From: DQTL01 sp964396505
GTDB lineage: Bacteria > Bacteroidota > Bacteroidia > Flavobacteriales > Flavobacteriaceae
Direction: 5' to 3'
Length of the DNA: 34,780 nucleotides
Assembly: GCA_964396505.1 (NCBI GenBank)
Contig: CAYNFJ010000007.1
Location: 1-34,780, forward strand
Shown: positions 24,650 to 33,258 of the stretch, piece after piece
How the letters are laid out: every line of letters starts with the position of its first letter
How positions within the stretch are numbered: position 1 is the first letter of the stretch
Made by a program: the position numbers and the translations under genes
The notes under the pieces: generated by a model
The model's database searches: none
What the model saw: only the letters and a program-made list of their open reading frames with translations
What the model was told of the DNA's origin: nothing

Positions 24650-26233
24650 CCTTTTGCACAAACCGGTACGATCAACCGCCCCAATGATCCGGTAGTTCTT
24701 ACCGGTGCGCAACTATCTGCATTTTCAGGATTACAACCCGATGAAATTGTGGGATTCCAATTCAAAAATAATTCGTGGATTCAAATACCCATTCAGGTAG
24801 ATGAACGAGCGCTTCTGGATATTGTAACACCCTATGGTGCGCTTGCGGCCAGCTCGGGATTTCCTCCATCTCCTTCCAATCCCAAAGTAACTTTTTATTG
24901 CGATGCCACCACCGAAACGGGCAGTGATCCCGATCCCAATTTTGACTCTGACGATGAGCTGGTTTTTATGGCAAAAGACTGTGGAGCAGAAAGTGACGGA
25001 AGCGTCCCCAATGGCGTCATAGCCAATACATGCCAAGCACTCATCATTACCGACCCCTTAGGAGGCTCAGGCTATGTGTACTTATATCAAAATGACGGTT
25101 CATTACAACAAGATGCAGGAATTAGCTATGTAACGCTGAATTCTAATTTGGCCTCAACCTCCGGATTTCCGACCAATGCCAGTGGAACCAACCATGAAAA
25201 CACAAACATTACTACAGCCAAATACAAATGGCATTATGATTCAGAATGGGTATCTGATGTATTTAAAATTATCCTTGGAAATAACGTGGATATTCTAGAT
25301 AGATATAAAAGTTTTTTTGCCGATGGCAATTGCCAAAGACACGAAGATGCCTTTTCTGAAGGAGAAAATGCTTTTGTAACGGTACGTTCCGGTCCTATAC
25401 GTATCATTCGTTCGTTTATGGGGGCTATGAGTGGTCCTCTGACAAACCGCACCCACATTTTTTACGAAGGAAGACAAGATATCTATACCGATTTACGCGT
25501 ACATCATATTCCCAGTATTTATGATGCTTTTGATTACAACAGCAATGCCGATGGAATGACTTATTACAATGAGTTAAACTTAAATGGAGTCATCATAGAT
25601 GGTTCACAAGACACGGTTAATCACGGCGATATACAATGGGAATTTATCACCGGAACACAAGGAAGCATCAGTATTTTGCAACGTAGAACGACCTCTATTG
25701 TTCCACCCAACGACGGCTCATTTACCTCCTATTACGATGATGACAGCGTAAATCCTGCCAGCAATTGTACCGGCGATGGACAAGCTTGGGGAACCAGTGG
25801 TGTAGGGGTTATTTTCGGAACCGATATTCATACGGATATAATGGCCATCGATACCCATTACAGAACCCTGCAAAACAAAAGAATTGTATATGTGGACGAT
25901 GCCAATCTTACCTATGACAAAGCGACTACATATAATGAACAATATAAGCATCCGTTGGTGGTAGAAGTACGAGAGTGTGAAACGCTGGATGTGGGAGAAA
26001 ATGAACAACTTCAGGAATTGAAACTATATCCAAATCCGAATAAAGGGATGCTTTCTATTGAAACAAACCAAGCCTATACCTTGCGTATTTACAATACAAT
26101 GGGACAAAATATAGGTGTTTTTGCAATAAATGCCGGCCATAATCATATCAATATAACACAAAAAGGCTGCTATTATTTACAATTTACAGACTATCACCAA
26201 GCAATTATCTATAAAAAATTGATTGTAGATTAG
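24650..26233 (+). CDS. T9SS-secreted protein with type A sorting domain (5' end in gap)
   Basis: 527 residues remain. The visible sequence begins PFAQTGTINRP, which looks like the end of a signal peptide (cleavage after FAQ or FA), so only about 20 residues are lost. The central part (about 440 residues) is not recognised; it has several cysteines, an acidic DPDPNFDSDDELVFMAKD segment and many strand-like stretches, suggesting a beta-rich extracellular protein. The last ~75 residues are a canonical T9SS type A sorting domain: LKLYPNPNKGMLSI, LRIYNTMGQNI, GCYYLQF and the final KKLIVD. It is therefore secreted through the type IX system and probably surface-attached or released. Enzyme or adhesin cannot be decided. 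Confidence 0.8.
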   Translation, partial: PFAQTGTINRPNDPVVLTGAQLSAFSGLQPDEIVGFQFKNNSWIQIPIQVDERALLDIVTPYGALAASSGFPPSPSNPKVTFYCDATTETGSDPDPNFDSDDELVFMAKDCGAESDGSVPNGVIANTCQALIITDPLGGSGYVYLYQNDGSLQQDAGISYVTLNSNLASTSGFPTNASGTNHENTNITTAKYKWHYDSEWVSDVFKIILGNNVDILDRYKSFFADGNCQRHEDAFSEGENAFVTVRSGPIRIIRSFMGAMSGPLTNRTHIFYEGRQDIYTDLRVHHIPSIYDAFDYNSNADGMTYYNELNLNGVIIDGSQDTVNHGDIQWEFITGTQGSISILQRRTTSIVPPNDGSFTSYYDDDSVNPASNCTGDGQAWGTSGVGVIFGTDIHTDIMAIDTHYRTLQNKRIVYVDDANLTYDKATTYNEQYKHPLVVEVRECETLDVGENEQLQELKLYPNPNKGMLSIETNQAYTLRIYNTMGQNIGVFAINAGHNHINITQKGCYYLQFTDYHQAIIYKKLIVD

Positions 26234-26279
26234 TGCAACTGACAAACGAACCCAAACTAAGGCATAAAACACCTGAAAA

Positions 26280-26579
26280 TCAGACAAACTGTTGTACCAA
26301 ATTGATAAGCGTGTTGGCATCTTGCTCACCGCTTTGTCGCCACTTCATTTCACTGTTTTTGTAAATTACAAAAGTAGGATTTGACTTGATACGCAAAGCT
26401 TCTGCTAAAACAGCATTTTTCTCAACATCAATTTTTATTACCTTGGCTTTATCGCCGAGAGCTGCGGCAACTTTACGTAAAGTAGAAGTGGCATAATTGT
26501 CCTCAGGCTCGTCCCATTCGGCATAAAAATCAATTAATACAGGAATATCCGATTGTACTAATTCTCCAAATTTTGACAT
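26280..26579 (-). CDS. Thioredoxin-fold protein lacking the CXXC active site
   Basis: A 99-residue cytoplasmic protein with a complete thioredoxin fold: VLIDFYAEW (beta strand before the active site), KVIKIDVEKN, and the cis-proline loop SNPTFVIYKN followed by WRQSGEQDANTLI. Where thioredoxin has W-C-G-P-C, this protein has W22-D23-E24-P25-E26, so both catalytic cysteines are replaced by acidic residues; there is no cysteine anywhere in the chain. It cannot act as a dithiol reductase, so a structural, chaperone or protein-binding role is likely. It starts 11 bases after the upstream T9SS-cargo gene on the same strand and has no room for its own promoter, so the two are co-transcribed. Confidence 0.88.
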   Translation of the reverse strand: MSKFGELVQSDIPVLIDFYAEWDEPEDNYATSTLRKVAAALGDKAKVIKIDVEKNAVLAEALRIKSNPTFVIYKNSEMKWRQSGEQDANTLINLVQQFV

Positions 26580-26590
26580 TATTATTGGGG

Positions 26591-28576
26591 TTAATAATTA
26601 ATAAACTTATAGGTTCCTTTTCCTTCCTTGGCTTGCATTTTCAACACATACGCCGCTTGTGCATACTCAAATGGAATATGTATTTCCGCATCGGATAATT
26701 GATTTGCATCATCTATACGATAAACCAGCTGCCCGATACTGTTAAACACCTGTAATCCGGTGAGATGTACCGTGTCATTTTTACGAATTATCAATTCATC
26801 TTGTGCATAATAAGCAGCGACCAAATCATTCAAATAATTCTCAACTTCCAAGGGAGATTGGGGCTGGAAAACTATTTCAAAACGATCCGGATAGGTCCCG
26901 GGTTGCATATTTACCACAAAATCTTCATCGGTGATTTCGAAAGTGGTGCTTTCATCTTTATCCAATATATAAACCGGATGTGTAAAACTCTCCAGCGCAT
27001 CTATCATAATACGATGTTCACCGGCTTGGGTAACTTTCATCGTCAAGGGATAAGAGGCAGTTTCTTCAAAAGGAGCAGCCCCCTGTATGACATAAGCAAA
27101 ATTTCTACCGTCATCGGGCATTGTAAAATACAATTCATCAGAACCTACATCTATCATTTGACCGTCATAACCGTAATCAAAATGATCAGTTGCCTCACCC
27201 GATGTAAAGGCTAATACCAAATACCGGTGTCTGGCATTAGGGCTTTCATAACCTATTCGTACTCGGGATAATACACCGTTGGTTAAAGCCGCCTGATTAC
27301 TGACACGTACTTGAGCAGATTGCCCTCCCTCTAACATAAAGTAGCGTTGCGCATTGGAAAAAGTAATATTTCCGCCACTGGTACTTTCAGATCGAACAAT
27401 AAACCCCTGTCCTACAGGAATGTATCGCTGGGGAGTAATACTTCCGGAACCGGAACCGGCAGTAAAATCAGGATGTAATGAAGCAGGATTTCCACCTGAT
27501 AAATTATAGGTAGCATAACCGGCTCCATATTCAGAATACACATGCGTATTGATACTCCAATGTTCCCAATAGTAAATAGTGCCATCTATAACTTCATTAC
27601 CCGCTCCTAAATCAGAAGTATTATTACTAATAAATTCATCGGCATCCATTGCAGATGGGTATGGATTCCCAACCAAGTATTCTTTATTTGCTGAAATGGT
27701 CAAGGTATAAGTACCGTCATTGGGTTTTCCTTCAAAACTGTAATTTTGTCTATCAGAATAAGACGCAGCAGCATTGGTTCCTTTCATAATAAAACCTTGA
27801 GCCGGACTCATATCAGCACCGGCACTGGGGGTAGTGGTTCCCATATTAAATAATTGAATCCAATCCTGATCATTATACGGGTCCACACTGCTATCTATAT
27901 ATTTCCACATCCATCGTGTAGATAAGGCTATTGGATTACCATTGGTTCCATTTAATGCAGCGGTAAAAGCAACCTGTGTAGGACTCCATTGATCCGGAGT
28001 GGTTCCGTCTTTTAAAACCGTACTGACATTATAAACCGTACCTGCATCATTCTGAACCGGAGCACACCAATAATTATAACGATAGGCATTTTGAGCGCCA
28101 TCTTGATCTTTTAACAAATGCCCGGAACCGGTATTGGCTGATACACCTGTATGGGTTTGAACCAATTGCGATTCACCCATAAGTCGTAATTTACCATTAG
28201 CGATGTTCACAGCATTTGTCACTTCCAAATTATAGGTATCGGCTACTGCCAATCCATTGGCATTTGCTGTAGTATTATTTACTTCCAAATTATAAAATTG
28301 TGCTGAGTTGGATGTTCCATCTAAATGCTGTGTGGCAACAGTACTACTATCAAAATAAGTCGTTCCGGAGGCAGATGTTGTGGTACCATTATTGGTAAAA
28401 TCTCCTTTTAAATGGAGATCCCCATCATTGTTATGTGTACCGTCATTGGTATAATTATTTCCAAAATAAACTACGGTTCCGGATGTCACTTTTAAAGTTC
28501 CTTTATTGACAATCTGAGCCTGCGTAAAAAAAGAATTCAGGCTGATAAAAAGAAAAATAAGTATATACTTTTTCAT
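26591..28576 (-). CDS. Large secreted surface protein, probable T9SS cargo
   Basis: A 661-residue exported protein with a signal peptide ending FFTQAQ (about residue 21). Residues about 25-130 are low-complexity, Asn/Thr/Gly-rich and repeat-like (NNYTNDGTHNNDGDLHLKGDF), as in Bacteroidota surface adhesins. The middle contains WCAPV, MSPAQGFIMKG, LVGNPYPSAMDADEF and PVGQGFIVRS, a pattern I associate with large flavobacterial secreted proteins. The last ~80 residues resemble a T9SS type A domain (LQVFNSIGQLVYRID, AAYVLKMQAKEGKGTYKFINY) but lack the usual YPNP motif. It has a well-formed promoter upstream and is followed by the thioredoxin-fold gene. The exact role is unknown. Confidence 0.78.
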   Translation of the reverse strand: MKKYILIFLFISLNSFFTQAQIVNKGTLKVTSGTVVYFGNNYTNDGTHNNDGDLHLKGDFTNNGTTTSASGTTYFDSSTVATQHLDGTSNSAQFYNLEVNNTTANANGLAVADTYNLEVTNAVNIANGKLRLMGESQLVQTHTGVSANTGSGHLLKDQDGAQNAYRYNYWCAPVQNDAGTVYNVSTVLKDGTTPDQWSPTQVAFTAALNGTNGNPIALSTRWMWKYIDSSVDPYNDQDWIQLFNMGTTTPSAGADMSPAQGFIMKGTNAAASYSDRQNYSFEGKPNDGTYTLTISANKEYLVGNPYPSAMDADEFISNNTSDLGAGNEVIDGTIYYWEHWSINTHVYSEYGAGYATYNLSGGNPASLHPDFTAGSGSGSITPQRYIPVGQGFIVRSESTSGGNITFSNAQRYFMLEGGQSAQVRVSNQAALTNGVLSRVRIGYESPNARHRYLVLAFTSGEATDHFDYGYDGQMIDVGSDELYFTMPDDGRNFAYVIQGAAPFEETASYPLTMKVTQAGEHRIMIDALESFTHPVYILDKDESTTFEITDEDFVVNMQPGTYPDRFEIVFQPQSPLEVENYLNDLVAAYYAQDELIIRKNDTVHLTGLQVFNSIGQLVYRIDDANQLSDAEIHIPFEYAQAAYVLKMQAKEGKGTYKFINY

Positions 28577-28607
28577 AATAAGTTAGTTTTCAATATATTC
28601 TTGATTA

Positions 28608-28636
28608 CAAATATATATTATTTTTTATATTTTCAA
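28608..28636 (-). promoter_or_regulatory. Bacteroidota-type promoter for the secreted protein / thioredoxin-fold operon
   Basis: On the minus strand TTG (28636-28634) and TATATTTG (28615-28608) are separated by 18 bases. The start of transcription would be about 25 bases before the ATG at 28576. Confidence 0.65.
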
Positions 28637-28695
28637 CATTTTTAGCAATAAATATTTGCAATGATTCATTGTTAGTATCCTAAAAATTAAGTTTG

Positions 28696-28703
28696 TACCT
28701 TTG
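28696..28703 (+). promoter_or_regulatory. Probable -7 element for polA
   Basis: TACCTTTG fits TAnnTTTG, 34 bases before the polA ATG, and is the same octamer as in the rho promoter. The nearest TTG (28669-28671) is 24 bases upstream, longer than in the best promoters here. Confidence 0.45.
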
Positions 28704-28737
28704 GAAAATCTTATAATTTTAGTATAAATACTATCAA

Positions 28738-31566
28738 ATGAAACAAAAAAGACTCTTCTTAGTCGATGCTTTTGCCTTAATTTTCAGAGGATATTATGCC
28801 TTTATCAAAAATCCGAGAATTAATTCCAAAGGGATGGACACTTCTGCCATATTGGGTTTTATGAATTCCTTGTTAGACGTGATACGACGCGAAAAACCGG
28901 ATCATTTGGCAGTAGCTTTTGATAAAGGAGGTTCGGCAGCTCGAAATGAAGCCTATCCGGAATACAAATCCAATAGACTGGAAACGCCGGAAGCCATACG
29001 TATTGCCATTCCCTATATACACAAATTACTGGAAGCGATGCATATTCCCATTATCGAAAAAGAAGGATTTGAAGCCGATGATTTGATAGGAACCCTTGCC
29101 AAACAAGCCGAAAAAGAAGGGTATAAGACCTATATGGTAACACCCGATAAAGATTTTGCGCAATTAGTATCCGACAATATTTTTATGTACAAACCCTCCC
29201 GTATGGGAAATGGTATTGAAATATGGGGTATTCCCGAGGTTCAAGAAAAATTTGAAGTAGAACGTCCCGAACAAGTCATCGATTACTTGGGAATGATGGG
29301 AGATGCCGTAGATAATATTCCCGGTCTGCCCGGAGTAGGGGATAAAACAGCCAAAAAGTTTTTAAAACAATACGGAAGTATGGAAAACTTACTAGCCAAC
29401 ACTTCTGATTTAAAAGGTAAAATGCGTGAAAAAGTGGAAGCAAATGCCGAATTGGGCTTGTTATCCAAACAATTAGCCACTATTATGCTGGATTGTCCGG
29501 TACAATTTGATGAAAAAGCCTACCAACTCGCTACTCCCGATTTTGATAAAGTGCAAGAACTGATGCAAGAATTGGAATTTCGTAGAATGTGGGAAACCTT
29601 ACAGCGCATTTTTAAAAAACAGGAAAGCTCTCAAGATAATGCCGTGCAGGATACAGACAAAACACCTCCTAAAAAAAAGACCCAATCGGAGTCTATTCAA
29701 TTGGATTTGTTTGCCACTCCTGTGGAAGAAATAACTCCTATCGCATCGGGTTTTAAAACATTAAAAAATACCGATCATTTCTATCAATATATCGATACTT
29801 CGTTGGGCAGAAAACTCTTATTGGATAAGCTATTACAACAAAAATCGGTTTGTTTTGATACGGAAACCACCGGATTAAACACCTTTGAAGCAGCATTGGT
29901 AGGAATCTCTTTTTCTTATGAAAAAGGGAAAGGCTACTATGTTTCTTTCCCTGAAAATCAGGGAGAAACACAAAAGATAGTCCAAGAATTCCGACCGTTT
30001 TTCGAAGCTGAAAAAATTGAAAAAATAGGTCAAAATATCAAATATGATTTAAAGATATTACATAATTACGACATCCAAGTCAAGGGAGCACTTTTTGATA
30101 CTATGTTGGCACATTATTTATTACAACCCGATATGCGCCATAATATGAATGTATTGGCAGAAACCTATCTACAATACCAGCCGATACCTATTGAAGAACT
30201 CATCGGAAAGAAAGGAAAAAACCAAAAAAATATGCGAAGCGTTCCTATTGAAAAACAAACGGAATATGCCGTAGAAGATGCCGATATTACCTTTCAATTA
30301 AAGCAAGTATTTGCACCGCAATTAAAAGAAAAAAATCTTTGGGATTTATTTCAAAACATAGAAATGCCCTTATTACGTGTTTTAATGGCTATGGAACTGG
30401 AAGGGATTCGCTTGGACACCGATTTCTTACACAGTTTAACCCAAGCGCTGAACGAAGATATTATCACATTGGAAAAATCCATTTACAAAGAAGCCGGACA
30501 AACATTTAATCTGGCATCTCCCAGACAATTAGGAATCATACTTTTTGATGATCTTAAATTGGTATCCAAACCCAAAAAAACCAAAACAGGACAATATGCT
30601 ACCGGCGAAGAAATTTTATCAAAATTAGCAAAAGAACACACCATTGTAGCAGATATATTAAAATGGCGCGGTTTGATAAAATTAAAAAATACCTATGTAG
30701 ATGCCTTACCCAAAGAGGTAAACAAACAGACAGGTCGGGTACATACTACTTTTTCACAAGCCGTTGCCGCAACCGGACGATTGAGCTCCAACCATCCTAA
30801 TTTGCAAAATATACCGATTCGAACAAAACGCGGTAAACAAGTACGAAAAGCCTTTGTCGCCAGAGATGCGAATTATACACTATTAGCCGCCGATTATTCA
30901 CAAATTGAATTGCGATTAATCGCCGAATTAAGTGGAGATCCTACGATGAAAACATCCTTTTTACATGGTGAGGACATTCACAAAGCAACCGCTGCAAAAG
31001 TATTTAAAGTGCCCTTAGATAAAGTTACCAGAGAACAACGAAGTCAGGCAAAAACCGTAAATTTTGGAATTATCTATGGGGTTTCTGCCTTTGGGCTCAG
31101 TCAACAGACCAATCTATCCAGAACCGAAGCCAAAGAATTGATAGATGCCTATTATAAAACCTACCCAACCCTGAAAACATATATTGCGCAACAAATAGAA
31201 AAAGCGAGGAAACTGGGCTACGTAGAAACCATTTTAAAAAGAAGGCGTTATCTCAAAAATATTAATTCTCAAAATGCGATGGTACGTGCCGCCGATGAAC
31301 GAAATGCTGTAAATGCACCTATACAAGGGAGTGCCGCCGATATTATAAAACTCGCTATGATACAGATTCAAAAAATATTGGAAGAAGGTAATTACAAGTC
31401 CAAAATGCTCTTACAAGTTCATGATGAATTGGTATTTGACATTTATAAAGACGAGTTGAACACGCTCGAACCCATTATTAAAAATACGATGGAACAAGCC
31501 TATTCATTGAGCATTCCATTGGTAGTAGATGTTGGGCTGGGGAATAATTGGCTGGAAGCACATTAA
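28738..31566 (+). CDS. polA: DNA polymerase I
   Basis: Fills gaps and removes primers in replication and repair. It is 942 residues with three domains. The 5' nuclease is about residues 1-290 (LVDAFALIFRGYYAF, FEADDLIGTLA, GDAVDNIPGLPGVGDKTA). The 3'-5' proofreading domain is about 340-540 and looks active: FDTETTG with D374 and E376, IGQNIKYDLKIL, and YAVEDADIT. The polymerase domain is about 560-942, with motif A DYSQIELR (D719), motif B RSQAKTVNFGIIYG and motif C HDE at 895-897. A Lys/Gln-rich linker at about 298-325 separates the nuclease domain. An intact proofreading site is kept, unlike in some Pol I lineages. Confidence 0.98.
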   Translation: MKQKRLFLVDAFALIFRGYYAFIKNPRINSKGMDTSAILGFMNSLLDVIRREKPDHLAVAFDKGGSAARNEAYPEYKSNRLETPEAIRIAIPYIHKLLEAMHIPIIEKEGFEADDLIGTLAKQAEKEGYKTYMVTPDKDFAQLVSDNIFMYKPSRMGNGIEIWGIPEVQEKFEVERPEQVIDYLGMMGDAVDNIPGLPGVGDKTAKKFLKQYGSMENLLANTSDLKGKMREKVEANAELGLLSKQLATIMLDCPVQFDEKAYQLATPDFDKVQELMQELEFRRMWETLQRIFKKQESSQDNAVQDTDKTPPKKKTQSESIQLDLFATPVEEITPIASGFKTLKNTDHFYQYIDTSLGRKLLLDKLLQQKSVCFDTETTGLNTFEAALVGISFSYEKGKGYYVSFPENQGETQKIVQEFRPFFEAEKIEKIGQNIKYDLKILHNYDIQVKGALFDTMLAHYLLQPDMRHNMNVLAETYLQYQPIPIEELIGKKGKNQKNMRSVPIEKQTEYAVEDADITFQLKQVFAPQLKEKNLWDLFQNIEMPLLRVLMAMELEGIRLDTDFLHSLTQALNEDIITLEKSIYKEAGQTFNLASPRQLGIILFDDLKLVSKPKKTKTGQYATGEEILSKLAKEHTIVADILKWRGLIKLKNTYVDALPKEVNKQTGRVHTTFSQAVAATGRLSSNHPNLQNIPIRTKRGKQVRKAFVARDANYTLLAADYSQIELRLIAELSGDPTMKTSFLHGEDIHKATAAKVFKVPLDKVTREQRSQAKTVNFGIIYGVSAFGLSQQTNLSRTEAKELIDAYYKTYPTLKTYIAQQIEKARKLGYVETILKRRRYLKNINSQNAMVRAADERNAVNAPIQGSAADIIKLAMIQIQKILEEGNYKSKMLLQVHDELVFDIYKDELNTLEPIIKNTMEQAYSLSIPLVVDVGLGNNWLEAH

Positions 31567-31620
31567 ACCCGTTTTATCCAATATGGAGCAGATACTGTAA
31601 TAAAGGGTTTTTCCTTTTTT
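31565..31620 (+). terminator. Possible terminator after polA
   Basis: AAACCC (31565-31570) can pair with GGGTTT (31605-31610), followed by a T-rich tail. The loop is long (34 bases) and contains a small TCCA/TGGA hairpin. The left arm overlaps the polA stop codon. Weak compared with 8621 and 20918. Confidence 0.35.
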
Positions 31621-31650
31621 TTGAACTCCCCTCTTAATAAACTATCTTTG
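31620..31650 (+). promoter_or_regulatory. Bacteroidota-type promoter for upp
   Basis: TTTG at 31620-31623 and TATCTTTG at 31643-31650 are separated by 19 bases. The ATG of upp follows 24 bases later. Confidence 0.68.
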
Positions 31651-31674
31651 CAACCAATTTAACGAGCACTGATT

Positions 31675-32114
31675 ATGCAAATTCATCATTTAAGCACCGA
31701 AAATTCTATTTTAAACACCTTTATTGCTGAGATACGTGACCAAAAAATTCAAAAAGACGCCATGCGTTTTAGACGCAATATAGAGCGGATAGGAGAAATA
31801 ATGGGGTATGAGATGAGTAAAATCTTACCCTATACTAAAAAAGTAGTCACCACCCCACTCGGCACCAAAATAATGGATGTGCTAGATGACCCCATCGTAC
31901 TCTGCTCTATTTTACGAGCAGGACTTCCGTTACATCAGGGTTTGCTCAACTATTTTGACAAAGCCGAAAATGCATTTATTTCTGCCTATCGTAAGATCAA
32001 ACCCAATGGCGATTTTGATATCAGAGTTGAATACTTTGCCTCACCCTCATTAGACAACAAAACGCTGTTTTTAGCTGACCCAATGTTGGCAACCGGTCAA
32101 TCTCTAGTCAGTAC
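31675..32114 (+). CDS. upp: Uracil phosphoribosyltransferase, 3' end lost in gap
   Basis: Salvages uracil to UMP using PRPP. 146 residues are visible of a usual 208-216. Visible family features are the N-terminal dimer region (RFRRNIERIGEIMGYEMSKIL), LCSILRAGLPLHQGLL, and the PRPP loop LADPMLATGQSLV at about residues 132-144. The last ~70 residues, which carry the uracil-binding loop, are missing because the gap starts at 32115. The apparent continuation after the gap to 32244 is not Upp: it is the antisense of the DUF6427 gene. The gene is probably intact in the real genome. Confidence 0.93.
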
Positions 32115-32214
32115 NNNNNNNNNNNNNNNNNNNNNNNNNNNNNNNNNNNNNNNNNNNNNNNNNNNNNNNNNNNNNNNNNNNNNNNNNNNNNNNNNNNNNN
32201 NNNNNNNNNNNNNN
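32115..32214. other. Assembly gap (100 N)
   Basis: Exactly 100 N covering the 3' ends of two convergent genes (upp and DUF6427). From the missing parts of both proteins the true length should be about 300 bases or more. Confidence 0.98.
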
Positions 32215-33001
32215 CCAAATCTTGATTATTTACAACAAGGGTAAGTACGGCAATAATCAGTGTGCTGATAACCAGTTGAAATCCTTTTTTACTTTTATTA
32301 TCCAATTGGGATAGTTTCCCTAAATTTTTTATCACAGCAATTAGTACCAGAAAAGACACTGCCAGAATAGAAATTAATAGATGTAAATCATCGTATTTGT
32401 TGGGGTTAAAATACATGTTTATTTCGGTGAGTGTCTTAAAATAAGCTATTTGATCTGTTATAAAAAAATACGTAAAAGCTAAAAAAACAGGCGTTAAAAA
32501 ACCCAGAACAGGAATCCATAATCTTTTATCAAAAACCTGAATATAAATAAAATAACCAATATAAATTAAGACGAAAAAAAGGATGTTTACAGGGTAAAAC
32601 AAAAAAGCAATCCCCAGATAAAATCCACTGTCAAACAACTTTTCCATTATTTTTTTACGCGTTCTTAAACTATATAACCTTCTAAATCCTAACAAAATAA
32701 ACAAATGTGATAAGCTATATTTAGAAATATGTAAGACGTCCGGAAATATCCCTAAAAGGAATATAAAGATAAACAGAGTAAAATAATGAGACCCCGTTAA
32801 TTGATTTTTGCTGATAATAAAATCTACCAATAGAATTACAAGGGTAAAGAAGACAAACACACCCAAACTCCACAAAAATAATTCCATATCAAAACTTGGA
32901 AAAAAACTACGAAAGCGGTGTATCATCACATAAAAAAACAACAAAATAAGCAGACTTATAAAGCTAATTGGTTTTGATTTTTGAAAAAATCTTGCTAACA
33001 T
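32215..33001 (-). CDS. DUF6427 family multi-pass membrane protein (3' end in gap)
   Basis: 262 residues are visible from the ATG at 33001. It has about seven or eight predicted membrane helices with aromatic and Leu/Ile/Phe-rich composition (FISLLILLFFYVMI, SLGVFVFFTLVILLVDFII, YFTLFIFIFLLGIF, and others). Length, topology and the neighbourhood with a DUF6341 protein and trmB match the flavobacterial DUF6427 family. No catalytic motif is visible and the function is unknown. The C-terminus (perhaps 30-50 residues) lies in the gap. Its start codon overlaps the promoter region of the divergent gene. Confidence 0.7.
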
Positions 33002-33021
33002 GAGTTGTTTTATTATATTTG
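32992..33021 (+). promoter_or_regulatory. Bacteroidota-type promoter for DUF6341-trmB, overlapping the DUF6427 start
   Basis: TTG at 32992-32994 and TATATTTG at 33014-33021 are separated by 19 bases. The start codon of the divergent DUF6427 gene (33001-32999) lies between the two elements, so the promoter and the 5' end of the opposite coding region occupy the same DNA. Confidence 0.65.
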
Positions 33022-33053
33022 CAAAGTAAACAATACATTATTATGTTAGCAAA
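33022..33053 (-). promoter_or_regulatory. Possible promoter for DUF6427 inside the DUF6341 5' region
   Basis: On the minus strand TTTG (33053-33050) and TACTTTG (33028-33022) are separated by 21 bases. The -7 element is one base shorter than the consensus, so this is tentative. It would overlap the first codons of the divergent DUF6341 gene. Confidence 0.3.
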
Positions 33054-33249
33054 CAATATTTGGAAAATCATTGGAGAATTAATTGATAAGGGCTTAGCAC
33101 CTTACAAAACTTTACGTCTTCATACGCACGGTTGGTGGGATTCTAACTTGGTAAGTTGGATTTTTATCAGTATCGGATTGATTGCCCTACTTTATTGGAT
33201 GAATCAAATGTTTGGTTTTAAAAAATCCGGTAAAGAAGACGTAGCCTAG
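33043..33249 (+). CDS. DUF6341 family small membrane protein
   Basis: From the ATG at 33043 this is a 68-residue protein (MLANNIWKIIGELIDKGLAPYKTL...). An upstream in-frame TTG at 33019 lies inside the -7 promoter element and cannot be the start. It has an amphipathic N-terminal helix, a central HTHGWWDSN segment and one membrane helix (LVSWIFISIGLIALLYWMNQMF). The match to DUF6341 is by length and neighbourhood (next to DUF6427 and trmB). The stop is nine bases before the trmB GTG, so they form an operon. The function is unknown. Confidence 0.72.
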   Translation: MLANNIWKIIGELIDKGLAPYKTLRLHTHGWWDSNLVSWIFISIGLIALLYWMNQMFGFKKSGKEDVA

Positions 33250-33258
33250 TATATCGTT

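Noticed and set aside
32215..32244. Continuation of upp after the gap
   Set aside because: The residues do not match the Upp C-terminus; this DNA is the coding region of the DUF6427 gene on the other strand.
33019..33042. TTG start eight codons upstream for the DUF6341 gene
   Set aside because: The TTG lies inside the -7 promoter element (TATATTTG), so it is upstream of the transcription start; the ATG at 33043 is the real start.
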